NCBI RefSeq assembly: GCF_028453695.1 | Contig: NC_135780.1 | Coordinates: 10,785,172 to 10,849,171, forward strand | DNA length: 64,000 bases | Direction of reading: 5' to 3' | Origin: Augochlora pura | Taxonomy: Eukaryota > Arthropoda > Insecta > Hymenoptera > Halictidae | Shown: piece by piece, positions 12,201-22,788 of the stretch | Numbering within the stretch: position 1 is the stretch's first letter | How the letters are laid out: every line of letters begins with the position of its first letter | Position numbers and translations under genes: made by a program | Notes under the pieces: generated by a model | Told to the model about the DNA's origin: nothing | Database searches by the model: none | The model's input: the letters and a program-made list of their open reading frames with translations, nothing else

Positions 12201-15200
12201 TAAATAGAAGATACTAGTGAATGAAAAATAATAAATAAAATATAATAGTAAGTAAAATATAATAGTAAGTAAAAAATAACAACAAGTAAAAAATAATAAA
12301 TAAATAGAAAATAATAAATAAATCCTTTGCTTTTCGCTGAACCGTGAAACATTTGAAAATTTCGAAAATTCGAACCGATTTGAAAATTCGATCGTAAATC
12401 GCGGTGATCGTTTAGCGATTCTCTCTCCGAAAACAACACGGCTGTCGGGAGCATGTCGCGGCGGGCATTGTCCGTGGTGCGCGGGGCAAATTCGACGAAC
12501 CGATCTTTGGAACAAAGAGCGAATAATGAGATACGAAATGAAGCTAAATTATTCATAGCCGGACGCGGGAATTGAATTTTTCTTCTCTCGAAACGAATCA
12601 GGGTTACCGGTGTCGGAACGGTATTATCCCTGCCACGTGGGGCGTGCAGTTGTTTCGTAATTCCTCCGTTTAACCCTTTGCCCTCGAAGCCATTTTAACT
12701 GTAATTGTAAAATCATCTAACATATAGAATTATAACATATAGAATTTCTAACATTTCTAACATATAGAAATTTCCATTTTAAAAGAAGTAAAGAGGTTAT
12801 GTTCAATCGAAATCGAACCCCGTAACTCATATAACAACAGTTATACTTTTAATAATTTTAATAATTTATCAAATTTAATCTTTCATAACATCAAAATTAT
12901 TTCGAAACGTGCTGCAACAATTTCAGCGGTGACTCGGAGTCAAAGGGTTAATATTTCATTATTTGATCCCAGCGGCACCGGGCCGCCGTTATCGTTAATA
13001 AGCAGACCTTGAATATGCTTGCTTTCCATTAAGCGTTCACCTCGGATCGGCTTCCGGCGAAGATTATCGAACCGTTTCCGGAAATTGAAGTTTTCCGGGC
13101 GGCTGTTTTATCTCGCGGCGGCGCGCGGGGGTGGGGAGAGAGGGTCGCCGACGAATCTCTGTTTCGCGTCGATATTTTCTGCAGCTCGCAATAAGCATGA
13201 TTGGAAGAGTATCTACGCGGAGGTCCTGCCGAGCATCGATTCCGGTATTCGGGAATTACGATCAGTCGGAGTTTCGGTAATCCGTTTGTTTCTCCCTCTT
13301 GTTCTTGTTTTTCAGTTTGTTCAAATGAATTTCAGGAGCGGAGCTGCCGCACGGTGAGTAGAACGGAACGCACGTTTTGTGTGGAACGAGTGTGACGATC
13401 AGCATGGCAGCGGGTGTTAACCCCTTCCACTATAATAACGAGTCAGACTCGTGACAAAGATTTCATGCAACATCTACTAGATATTAATAATATCAATTTC
13501 TTTAATATCAATTAATAATATCAATTTCTTTAATATCAATTAATTAATAATATCAATTTCTTTAATATCAATTAATTAATAATATCAATTTCTTTGAAAT
13601 CGGAATGAAATTTAATTCTTCTGTCATCAAAATTTAAAAAATGAAAGTAAATAAAGATAACAGAAGAAACAATAATTGTTTGGTCCTATTGTTAAAAATG
13701 TTAAGGATTAATAAGTGCTGATCAACGCAGCATAAAAGGAGTCATAGTGCAAGGGGTTAATTGAATGTGTGGATGCACTTGCGTATGAAAGGGTTGGAAT
13801 CGTAGGGAATTCATATTGTGAGAAACAAGGGATGTTATTGTTTAATAGTATGTAAATTGTTATTGTTTAATAGTAACTTTGAATTATAAGGTAAAAGCTC
13901 TTTGGACGCAACTGGAGAAATATTTAAGTATGAAAGTATCTGCGTGGATTTCTTTTTATTATATTCACTTTACTTCATTAGTTCGAAATATAATCATAAC
14001 AATATTTAATTATTTTCGAGAACAAAATTATTATTGAGAAAATAAAGTATTTCTTTAAACTTCATCTTATGAAGTTATATCTCAGCAATTAAATTTAATG
14101 AAAAGTTTATTGGTAAAATTTATTGCGAAGATAATACAGTGCTGAATTAATTTATGGTAAATTAATAATTTATTTCTCTTGTTTTAGTAACATTTTGTAT
14201 GGATCACATTTTTAACATATTCAAAAATGTCACGCCATTATCATTCTATGCCAGTGTCACGTGTGCGTATGGGTTCTTGCGTTCGAAATATAAAAAAAGA
14301 GAGGTTAAAGATTAAACAAAAAGATCCTACAGCGTTGTGTCCCACGTGAGAACTAGAGCGAATTTTTCCGTCGTCATACCGGCATTGTTTCCCATCCTTT
14401 TTGTACATTACACTAAAATACGTCCATGAACCGTGTTAATTCACCGATCCTGTTCCAGCTTTTTTTCAACATTCGTCGAACAAAGTAGAACAATGTAGAA
14501 CGATCCTCGAATGTACGTTCTACTTCTGCAATTCGACCCTTCGAGGGACGAGTATTTCGGGGAAATATTGAAAACAATAGCGAAACTCTCGAACCTTTGC
14601 CAACGAGAATCCGATCTTTAATTTCGATGTTCGAGCGATGGAATTACTCTTCCTCGAGGGGTTGAATATCAAATCGAAAGATCATCGAAACTCCTTTGTA
14701 GTTTTCTAGGCCCCTCCACCACTAGAAATACGAATAATCATGATTTATATTTGTTGTTTATATGAAATGTATTTTCTTTGTTTCTCAAGCAAGGATTGTC
14801 GAAGTAAGTAAGAACTGTTATATATCGAGTCTCTAAATAAAATAGAGAAACAATCGCACAGGTAAGAGGAATTAGTCCACCATAGTGATAGCTGTGACCT
14901 GAGAATGACAAAAAACCACCAAAACAAGCGACAACAATTCCCGATAACAGGAACAGTGCACGCTTTCCGAACAAAATCACCGAGAACCACGATCATTTTT
15001 CAATTGTACACCGCAAACCGTTCAACCCTGACACTATAAACCCCACCCACCCCCACCCCTAACCCCCTGTGTATATTCGACGAGACATATTGTCAATCGA
15101 TAGCGTGACCGGTGTCATACGAGCACGCAATTAGATTCCTCCCGGTTTTCCGAACGACTGGGGGAAAACGTGTTTGTAATCGGAAGAGACGGGAGGAACT

Positions 15201-18200
15201 ATAAAACGAGTGTGAACACGACCGAGCCGACTCAATAATTCAAAACGAACCACAACACGAAGGAATAGAACCAGATCGATAGACCGGCCGTTGTTTTGCA
15301 GCGCTGAGAAGGAATGTGCGAAGCCGGTGGTTCCCCCTCCACCTCCCCCTGCCCAGGCCAATAGGACGGCGAAAGTAATCGGGATGCGAATCATTTGTTC
15401 CAGATGAAAAACGCCGCGGCGAACGTGTTGCGCGAGACGTGGCTAATTTACAAGTACACGCGGCTCGTGAAACGTGCCAATCCGGGACGTGTTCGTACGC
15501 ACCAGCGGAAATTTCTGTTGGCTATATACAAGTAAGTCGACGCGTATAGAAATCGGCGAAACCGATTGACGAACTCGTTGCCACGGCCTCTTTGCTGCGG
15601 TAACAATTAATGTCCGCATCCGTCGGTGATAACTTTCAGGCTCAGGAAAGTGAAAATGGATCAGCGAAAATTAATGGACAACGCCAACACCATCACGGAC
15701 ATGGCCAAGGTACTTTTTTCCAGGGGAAACGGGACTCGCCGCGCCGAGACATGGACTGATAGAGTTATTTGTCGGGAACTTGAACTTGGAGAAACGAGAA
15801 TTTGCAGAAACTAATTTGCGAACGCTAGAATTTGGGAAAACTAGAATTTGCAAACACTAGAATTTGCGAAAGATAGAATTTGGGAAAACTAGAATTTGGG
15901 AAAGATAGAATTTGGGAAAACTAGAATTTGCAAAAACTGGAATTTGCAAAAGATAGAATTTGGGAAAACTAGAATTTGCAAAAACTGGAATTTGCAAGAG
16001 ATAGAATTTGGAAAAACTAGAATTTGCAAAAGATAGAATTTTGGAAAACTAGAATTTGCAAAAGATAGAATTTGGGAAAATTAGAATCTGCAAAAGATAG
16101 AATTCGGGAAAATTAGAATTTGCAAAAGATAGAATTTTTAAGAACTAGAATTTGCAAAAGATAGAATTTGGGAGAACTAGAATTTGCAAACTCTAGAATT
16201 TACAGAAGATAGAATTTGGGAAAACCAGAATTTGCAAAAACTAATTTGCAAAAACTGGAATTTACAGAAACTAATTTGCAAAAACTAGAACTTGCAAAAT
16301 CTAGAATTTGCAAACACTAGAATTTGTAAAAACTGGAATTTGCAAAAACTGTAATTTGCAAAAACTAATTTGCAAAAACTGGAATTTGCAGAAACTAATT
16401 TGCAAAAACTAGAACTTGCAAAAACTAGAACTTGCAAAATCTAGAATTCACAAAAGATAGAATTTGGGAAAACTAGAATCTGCAAAAAGTAGAATTGGAA
16501 AAAACTAGAATTTGCAAAAAACTGAAACACCATAGAAATCAGAGTGTACGCAAAAACTCGGTTTTGAAACTTTTAAAAATCAGAAACGAAGTACAATTGA
16601 GATAGTAGATTCGTTCGATACAAATTCTCCATGCGAACATACAATATCTCACGTTAGTTTATAGGACTTCGATGGACGTAAAGTAACCACAGCCATAGGC
16701 TAATTATTATCTTGCCGCAACTGCGGTTTCAATCTGCGATAACTTTATTATCGCAGCCAGATTTATTGTATATTATCCTCTTCCGGTTCAGGCGTTACCA
16801 ATTAGTTCCTAAATACAGTGCACCCACAAACACACCCGCACACATAATTCTGTATATATATACATTCCACGAGGAATTAATCAATAGCACCCTCAGATAG
16901 AAATGCTTCTAAAAGACTGCATGTCCACCGAGTCCATTAAGATTTCACCTTGCAATAAGAAGGGAATACAAAGACACTGTACATAAAGCGATGCTAATCG
17001 AGCCTCTCAGTTGAAAACACGTCGAAAATTACGACTCAGCATTTACAACTTAACATTTCGTTTCGATTAAAATATTTTAATTTTATGAAATTACTGAGCT
17101 CATCATTGCGACAGACAAAGCGTTGCTATTCTCTCGCTTGCTTTCGATTACGGTTTTAATTATTCTTACCTTCTCATTCGTAATTGTTCTAAATATTTTA
17201 TATTATACAAATGTCTAATCTTCGGTATTTTAAGAAACAGAATTTATGCCACTTGTCGACTAAGAGGCTCGATTTTTTTAGACAACCCTTGGCAGAGTGT
17301 CCTGTTTCGATGAGAGTCACTTCACAGCCACACCCGCAGCTCGCTGTAGTTTCTTAGAATCGTAGAAATACACAGTAGAACCTCTATTAACCGAACCGGA
17401 TTTCCTTATATCTATATTACTCAGATTTTGCATTATTCCAAGTAATAACGATGAAACTATAAAATGACAACTATTAAATCTGGACCTATCGGATTCATCA
17501 TTCATGGAAAATAAAAAGAAATTAGCTATCAATTTTGAATTCGATATAATCGATGTTCTACTGTGCCACAGTTTCCATGAATGTCCTTTGTTTAACCCTT
17601 TGGCTACGGCAGACTTTGGCACGGCCGTAGTTTTTCGTTAGACATGCATTTCTGAGGAGGTATATTAAAATATTCAAAATATTGAATTCCGTTACATTAT
17701 ATACCAATATTACTTGAACAATAATTCAAGTTATCATGTTAACAATAATATTAAACTTTTTTACAATATATAGAGCATAAATATTACACAATATATAATT
17801 AATCAAAATTAATAATAAACGGGGTGGAAATTTGATCTTGACGCCTATTGGTGCCTACAGTACCGGGAAGCCGACGTGTGTCGGACGCCAATAGGCGCCA
17901 ACAGTAGTCAAAGGGTTGAACACACTCTGCGATGGTTGTCTTATCGGGATCCTCGCGTCCGGTTTAATTAACGATCGATTCTCCGTTCTTAGACGCAGAA
18001 CACAGTCTACGAGATCGTCTCGGACATGAGCACGCGTCAGGACACCCTCGAGGAACGTCTGGTGGGTCTGGAGGACCGGCTGATCGGCCTAGAAGACAAA
18101 CTGTCCGGCCTCCAGGTGCAGCTGGAGCTGCTGCCCGAGGAGCTGACCAGGTGCCTAGCTCAGCACGCGGAGCGTATGGAGCAGAGGCGTAACTTCCTTC

Positions 18201-18631
18201 ATCCGAACGCGGCGGTCGCGATGGCTGCGGCGGCGGCGGCGTCGTCCGGCGGCGGCGTCGGCAGCGGCGGCGGGGGCGGCGGGGGCGGCGTCTCCGCCGG
18301 AAACACCCTGTCGATGAGCATATCCGGCAGCAACGTGTGCGCCCATCATCCGCTAGCCAGCCTGTCGAACTCACCTCTGCTGCCATACTCGAGGAGCGTG
18401 CCGAGCGCGCCCAGCACCATATCCCTTCATCCTTGGCCAGTCAGCCCGGTCCTGCCTCCGGTGTCGAGTCGTACGCCACACCTGGTCCCGGAGACCGGCA
18501 AGCACCAAAGCCTGGCACATTCCACGGTGGCGGCGACCACGACCTCGCAGTCGGCCACCAGGCTCACCTCGCAGTCCAGAATGGGAGGACTGGGCAACAG
18601 TCAGGGCTCCGACAAGTCTCCACACAGCTGA
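6242..18631 (+). CDS. SK: Small-conductance Ca2+-activated K+ channel (SK/KCNN), C-terminal half, partial
   Basis: Four exons are seen: 6242-6352, 15404-15531, 15640-15709 and 17993-18631 (TGA-ended tail, 315 residues in total). Phases join cleanly (0, 2, 0) at AG/GT borders. Exon 1 encodes GAACTALLVAVVSRKLEL and HVHNFMMDTQLTKK, the end of S6 and the start of the cytoplasmic tail. Exons 2 and 3 encode the calmodulin-binding domain (NAAANVLRETWLIYK, RTHQRKFLLAIYKLRKVKM). Exon 4 holds TQNTVYEIVSDMSTRQ, a heptad-rich coiled coil (LEERLVGLEDRLIGLEDKL), the insect-type RRNFLHPN motif and a low-complexity Ala/Gly then Ser/Pro/Thr tail. In the family, constitutively bound calmodulin gates a voltage-independent plasma-membrane K+ channel that sets after-hyperpolarisation in neurons and muscle. 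The pore (GYGD) and S1-S5 exons are not in the window, so the gene begins upstream of base 1 or in the first gap. Introns are 9.05 kb, 108 bp and 2.28 kb. Confidence 0.97.
8237..8759. mobile_element. Foldback (mariner-like) MITE
   Basis: The left arm (from ATATAGGACGGTCC) and the reverse complement of the right arm (ending GGACCACCCTGTATAT) align imperfectly for about 110-130 bp. Shared blocks include CAAAATATGC, CAA.AAATGTTT and GGTTTAAAGG. The centre is non-coding. The CCCTGTATA terminus is typical of many arthropod Tc1/mariner-related MITEs; the superfamily assignment is inference from that terminus. Confidence 0.65.
8797..8951. repeat. 83-bp tandem duplication
   Basis: TCTTTACATAAATACCATAA followed by ATTATTTTTTAATGGA and TACAAGAATACAT occurs at 8801 and again at 8884, nearly identical over the whole unit, so the duplication is recent. 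Confidence 0.85.
9002..9190. repeat. 97-bp tandem duplication
   Basis: ACGGTCCTTTTCTTATAAAA starts at 9004 and 9101. The two copies are almost identical through CATGAGACTCTTGA and CTCTAACAATTTTTATTTTAA. Together with the 83-bp duplication just upstream this makes a small recent duplication hot spot. Confidence 0.88.
10490..10727 (+). mobile_element. piggyBac-type MITE, family A
   Basis: TTAA at both ends (10490-10493, 10724-10727) encloses 230 bp with inverted termini CCCTTTGCACTCGA. Its subterminal sequences (GAAGCCATTTTAACTGTAAT near the left end, TTATTTCGAAACGTGCTG near the right) are shared with the copy at 12670. AT-rich core, no coding capacity. Confidence 0.85.
11115..11593 (+). mobile_element. 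piggyBac-type MITE, family B, host of a nested copy
   Basis: TTAA (11115-11118 and 11590-11593) bound a 471-bp element with inverted termini CCCTCTTAGTACCGG / CCCTCTTAGTGCCGG. It is interrupted by a complete second element at 11258-11477; without it the host would be about 255 bp. Confidence 0.8.
11258..11477 (+). mobile_element. piggyBac-type MITE, family C, nested
   Basis: TTAA (11258-11261, 11474-11477) flank a 212-bp element with 16-bp inverted termini CCCTTAAATGCATGAT. The core is A/T homopolymer (about 11345-11412). It is inserted inside the family-B element, so family C transposed later. Confidence 0.82.
12670..12951 (+). mobile_element. piggyBac-type MITE, family A, diverged
   Basis: TTAA at 12670-12673 and 12948-12951 enclose 274 bp. 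Left terminus CCCTTTGCCCTCGAAGCC, right terminus (reverse) CCCTTTGACTCCGAGTC. Internal blocks match the 10490 element. It differs by substitutions and about 44 extra bases, including a local ACATATAGAA repeat. Confidence 0.82.
13417..13760 (+). mobile_element. piggyBac-type MITE, family D
   Basis: TTAA (13417-13420, 13757-13760) flank 336 bp with inverted termini CCCCTTCCACTAT / CCCCTTGCACTAT. The interior has a tandem repeat of ATCAATTTCTTTAATATCAATTA-like units (about 13490-13590). Confidence 0.78.
14738..14996 (-). pseudogene. Hydrophobic open stretch, possible transporter relic
   Basis: On the minus strand two overlapping frames stay open for about 80 codons. One reads ILFGKRALFLLSGIVVACFG followed by a second hydrophobic segment, loosely like the FGRR.LLL.SG helix of major-facilitator sugar transporters. 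There is no supporting neighbour exon and no clear start. It lies inside the SK intron in antisense. I call it only a possible relic; it may be chance. Confidence 0.2.
15778..16524. repeat. 16/32-bp minisatellite in an SK intron
   Basis: About 45 tandem copies of a 16-bp unit, alternating ACTAGAATTTGCAAAA and GATAGAATTTGGGAAA subtypes, so there is a 32-bp higher-order period over much of the array. It starts about 70 bp after the donor of the 70-nt SK exon (15640-15709). Confidence 0.92.
17592..17919 (+). mobile_element. piggyBac-type MITE, family E
   Basis: TTAA at 17592-17595 and a mutated TTGA at 17916-17919 flank 320 bp with inverted termini CCCTTTGGCTACGG / CCCTTTGACTACTG. Near the right end a subterminal inverted pair (CGCCTATTGG and CCAATAGGCG) can form a hairpin. 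The element ends 73 bp before the last SK exon. Confidence 0.75.
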
Positions 18632-18757
18632 GTCTCGTCCTTGCAGCCGCAGCACTCATACTAAGGGAACCGCCGACCGCACCTGTCGGCGGCCCCGCAG
18701 ACGCTCGTACACCTTCGAGTCCCTCTTATCGACGGTCTATCAACCCTTTCCCCCCCC

Positions 18758-18788
<31 letters not shown>

Positions 18789-19051
18789 CCCTCTCTCTCG
18801 CTTTCATTCGGGGACAGGAAACTTCTACGGGCCCACTCGGTCCCGTTAGACCGCGGACCCGATCGAACGAGTCAGCAGAGTCCACGGACTAGGTCCACGC
18901 TTGCCACCGCTGCTCTGCCCGTGAACATCGAGGCGGCGGCGAACGCGGACGCGGTCCGCGATCTCTGTTCGATCGGGACCTAGCCCTAACTTCCGGACCG
19001 GTGGAGTTCAGTCGGCGGTGATTCTACCTCGGTCACTCGCGAGCCCGATTC

Positions 19052-19372
19052 AGCTAGACCAGGGCTTCTTAAACTATGGCTCGCGACCCCATTCGGTAGC
19101 AAAATTCTGCGGACGCGAGAGATTTTAATGTCAAATATTTATATATACCATTTTATAACATCGCTAGACTTGGCGGAATACAGTGGACTTGCAGCGTCTA
19201 GACACGCGCATTTGTCGATGTTACCTAATAAATTCGTTGTTGTTACCTAATAAATAAATCATCAAAAAAATATTAATTTATTTTTCTTTTATATTTGTAT
19301 GGGGTCGTCAAGAAACTCGCAATCGTAAATGGGGTCGTGAATGACAAAAGTTTAAGAAGCCTCGAGCTAGAA
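19052..19372. mobile_element. Non-autonomous hAT element
   Basis: Inverted termini CAGGGCTTCTTAAACT (from 19060) and CGAGGCTTCTTAAACT (reverse, ending 19364) enclose 305 bp. Flanks are an 8-bp target duplication, AGCTAGAC and AGCTAGAA (7 of 8 match). The CAGGG terminus, GCGACCCC next to it and the 8-bp duplication are the hAT signature. No transposase. It is probably in the SK 3' UTR. Confidence 0.85.
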
Positions 19373-20691
19373 GTGCTGAGAGTTCGCCTAGCGCCCCGGC
19401 AGCTAGACGGTTCTGGACTTTGGAATCTCAGAACCGGCTAGCCAAACGGATTACCCAAACAGTGGCAACGGTAGGTCAGACTCCATCGATTCGTTCACCC
19501 TCGTTGAAGCTCGAGAGGACGTCCTTATCTTGCCGAGCACGGCGGAACCTCGATTAGTCGAATCTCGAATTGTTCGAACTGAAGTGGTCGAGTTGGAGAG
19601 CTTTTGGTGTATCGAAGTCTTATTGTGGCGGGTCTATGAAAATTCGTCTTGCGGAGAGAGAGCGAGAACTAAGAATTTTATGGTTGTTAGCGAGCAATGC
19701 AATTCGTCTGCGTTTGCAAAAATAATAGGAAGCTTGTAGAATTTCCAAATTTTTATGAGGACGACCTTCTTCTTTTTTAATCATCTTCTCGCTTCTGTGA
19801 TTAACTTCGCTTTTGTTAGCAAGCGTTATTAAAAACGATTATGTAGTTAATTTCTGCGCGGCATTGGAGGTAATTCTAAGTTAGTTGATATAACGATGAC
19901 AGTTAGAATAAAAGTAGCGAGGACAATAGTTCGGCTAGTAGAAATAAATTTTGACTCGTAGACGATCTCGCTGTTTTAAATTCGAGTTACGGACACAAAG
20001 AACGCGCTTAATCTTGTTAAAAATAATTCGAGTTCCAGGTAGCTTCGTTTCGATTTACAGAGGCTTTTACAATGCAGCGAAAGGATTAAAACAAATGTTC
20101 GGTTTATCGAGGTTCCGAAAATCAAATATTCCTTTCGGTGTAAAACGGAGGGGAAAATATATCCTCCGCGTGTTCTTGTATCGGGAAAACCAGTGGATCC
20201 CAATACTATATATTTCGAGACTATCGTTTCGAGGAAAGCCGGCCAATTTTTCTTCGGAAGATTGGACGATCCCTCGAAGGATCCGGGCTCCCGGTGACCG
20301 GGGCATCGAACCCGCCTTCGGCGCGCGGCAGCGCAAACACAACGGGTCCAATCCTCTTCCCGATTGACCGCGTGTTCCAGCCGGACGTAAAGCCGGAAGC
20401 AAGAAAGGACCGAAATCGTAGGGACTCGCCAGGACCCGCCCCCCCGATGATCCCGCGAACGCGACGATACGGAGGGACTCCGAGGTTGCGAGCGTCCTCT
20501 TCCACTCGCTGCGAGCTGCTCCCCTGCCCAACTTGCGTGCCTGAAAACTTTTTTCTTAATATTTAAATATTATATTCGAGGAAGAAAAGAACACACATAC
20601 AGACACATATACACACATATACACACAGATACGAACTCCATCTTACTTTCTGTATACCTCGTGAAACGGGAAATGGACGCGGACGAGGCAC

Positions 20692-21191
20692 NNNNNNNNN
20701 NNNNNNNNNNNNNNNNNNNNNNNNNNNNNNNNNNNNNNNNNNNNNNNNNNNNNNNNNNNNNNNNNNNNNNNNNNNNNNNNNNNNNNNNNNNNNNNNNNNN
20801 NNNNNNNNNNNNNNNNNNNNNNNNNNNNNNNNNNNNNNNNNNNNNNNNNNNNNNNNNNNNNNNNNNNNNNNNNNNNNNNNNNNNNNNNNNNNNNNNNNNN
20901 NNNNNNNNNNNNNNNNNNNNNNNNNNNNNNNNNNNNNNNNNNNNNNNNNNNNNNNNNNNNNNNNNNNNNNNNNNNNNNNNNNNNNNNNNNNNNNNNNNNN
21001 NNNNNNNNNNNNNNNNNNNNNNNNNNNNNNNNNNNNNNNNNNNNNNNNNNNNNNNNNNNNNNNNNNNNNNNNNNNNNNNNNNNNNNNNNNNNNNNNNNNN
21101 NNNNNNNNNNNNNNNNNNNNNNNNNNNNNNNNNNNNNNNNNNNNNNNNNNNNNNNNNNNNNNNNNNNNNNNNNNNNNNNNNNNNNNNNNNN
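20692..21191. other. Assembly gap, 500 N
   Basis: A run of exactly 500 N. Apparent long open frames across it are artefacts of the N run. Confidence 0.99.
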
Positions 21192-22200
21192 TACGCGGAC
21201 CCGCTCTTCGCAGCGCGAGAAACGGAAAGGGAGTTGCGAAAAGGCAAATTTTTACAGTCGATAGATACCGGCGCCGGGGATTATTTTGGAATTTTAAAAT
21301 GTGGGTCGCGACTGGGTCAGCGTCGGGGTAGCCGGCGCTCGGTCGCTGATGTATTGTCCGCGCGCCTTCTTATCGCGACAGCGATGCCGCGGGAGGTTCG
21401 ACTCCGGTGAAAGCACGGAAGCTGTTCGTCGACGCGGAACGAGCAGGGAAGAAAACCATCCCCCCGATGGCTCGTTACGACGATTTTAATTAAAGGAAAG
21501 CCCTTTGCCGAGCGATCGCCGGGGCTAAGATCAATGTTTACGGTACAGCGGGAACCGTTTGTGCGATCGGCTGCGCGCGCTCGAAGCCAGAAGATAGGCT
21601 TAATTAGACGAAACACGACCGGATGGCAAGCAATCGATCGAGGTCTCGAGTTACATGGGGGGTCGACCCATGGGGGGTCGATGGAAAGGGTTCGCGTGAT
21701 GAGCTGGACTCGAACGATTAGCGTCGATACGCGGGCTAGATAATAAAGATAGGGATAGATAAATCGTCGAAGACGAGATGGTGTCCCGGGAATTTTTGCA
21801 GATTTCGTTGGGGCATGAGAAAAACGATTCCGTGTGCAAACAACGAAGGCGGAGGCAAGGTGTCGCGCGATCGTAAAGTTTCACGGTCTTTTTCCGAAGA
21901 TAGATCAATTTCGATTTGACCGGCCATTTCGGCTGGTCGCCATCCGCTTCTTCGCATCGAGAGACGAGGAAGCTGCTTAATATCGATCTCGGTACTTGAG
22001 ATCGTCGCGAGGATCTTTCATTTCCGGCCAACTGTTACGAACTATCGAAATGTCCATTTATTATCTGCTTCGAGTCCCGTACTCGTCGTTTTCCTTTTCC
22101 ACGGTTTCGTGTTGGTCCCTGAATCGTTTCTTGCCTCATCTGTTTTCAATTTGTTATCACCAATTATTACATAATAATATATAATTATTACAGCTGTGGA

Positions 22201-22604
22201 TTAACACTAGATTTACGGAACCAATTTCTTAATTCACGATTATTCAGATTGCAATAATTCGTCTGTGAGTTTGGATAGCGAATAGTTTGGTTTAAATTAA
22301 ATATGAGCTTTAACGTGTAAATAATAAGATCGGAATAAATGGCTTATTCATTTGTTCGTACGAGTAGACATCGGTAAAGAACGAAACCAATATTAGTACT
22401 GAGTAAGCGATTAGCGAGTCAGCAGTTAGGTAAACCGTTTGTCTAGGCTTAATCTGAATTGTATAGTAATCGCTGCAATTATTAACAATGCAATGTATTA
22501 ACTTTATCGCTGTTATCATTAACAGCGTTAATTAACAAGCTGAAATACTTTACTTAGACGAACAGATTTTGTTTTTATAGAGCGCTCCGTAAATCTAGTG
22601 TCGA
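22201..22604. mobile_element. TTAA-type MITE, family F
   Basis: Inverted termini CACTAGATTTACGGA are perfect over 15 bp (22205 and 22600 ends). The left flank is TTAA, the right flank TCGA, so the target duplication has mutated or one end is shifted. Element length is 396 bp, AT-rich, non-coding. It begins CAC rather than CCC, like the element at 29314. Confidence 0.7.
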
Positions 22605-22716
22605 AAGATTGTTACATAATTTTTATAGTACAGTTGACATTATCGATTTGAATTTCATCCCGTTTTCGAACTCGAACGAGCAGGGAACCAGGACGCGAGG
22701 CAACCCTAACCGAGAC

Positions 22717-22788
22717 AGACGCTTACAGACCTAACCTAACAGACGCTTACAGACCTAACCTAACAGACGCTTACAGACCTAACCTAAC
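22717..22788. repeat. 24-bp repeat with telomere-like CCTAA motifs
   Basis: Three perfect tandem copies of AGACGCTTACAGACCTAACC plus TAAC. Each contains CCTAACCTAA, two units of the arthropod telomere repeat TTAGG in reverse complement. Confidence 0.85.

Larger units (their letters stand above)
6353..15403 (+). other. Large SK intron (9.05 kb)
   Basis: The intron begins GTAAGAGT and ends TTGTTCCAG. It contains one mariner-like foldback element, five paired TTAA-flanked MITEs (one nested), two short tandem duplications, an AATA/AGTAAA simple-sequence patch (about 12200-12320) and CpG-rich stretches. I see no convincing internal exon: the exon before and the exon after join directly (TKK then MKNAAANV), as expected for the family. 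Confidence 0.85.

Noticed and set aside
21393..21406. Sequence GGTTCGACTCC matching a tRNA B-box
   Set aside because: No 5-bp T-stem forms around it and no A-box, anticodon arm or acceptor pairing is found upstream; chance match in CpG-rich DNA.
20570..21410. Two long frames of 225 and 249 codons on opposite strands
   Set aside because: Both are mostly the 500-N gap; the flanking parts are short and unrelated.
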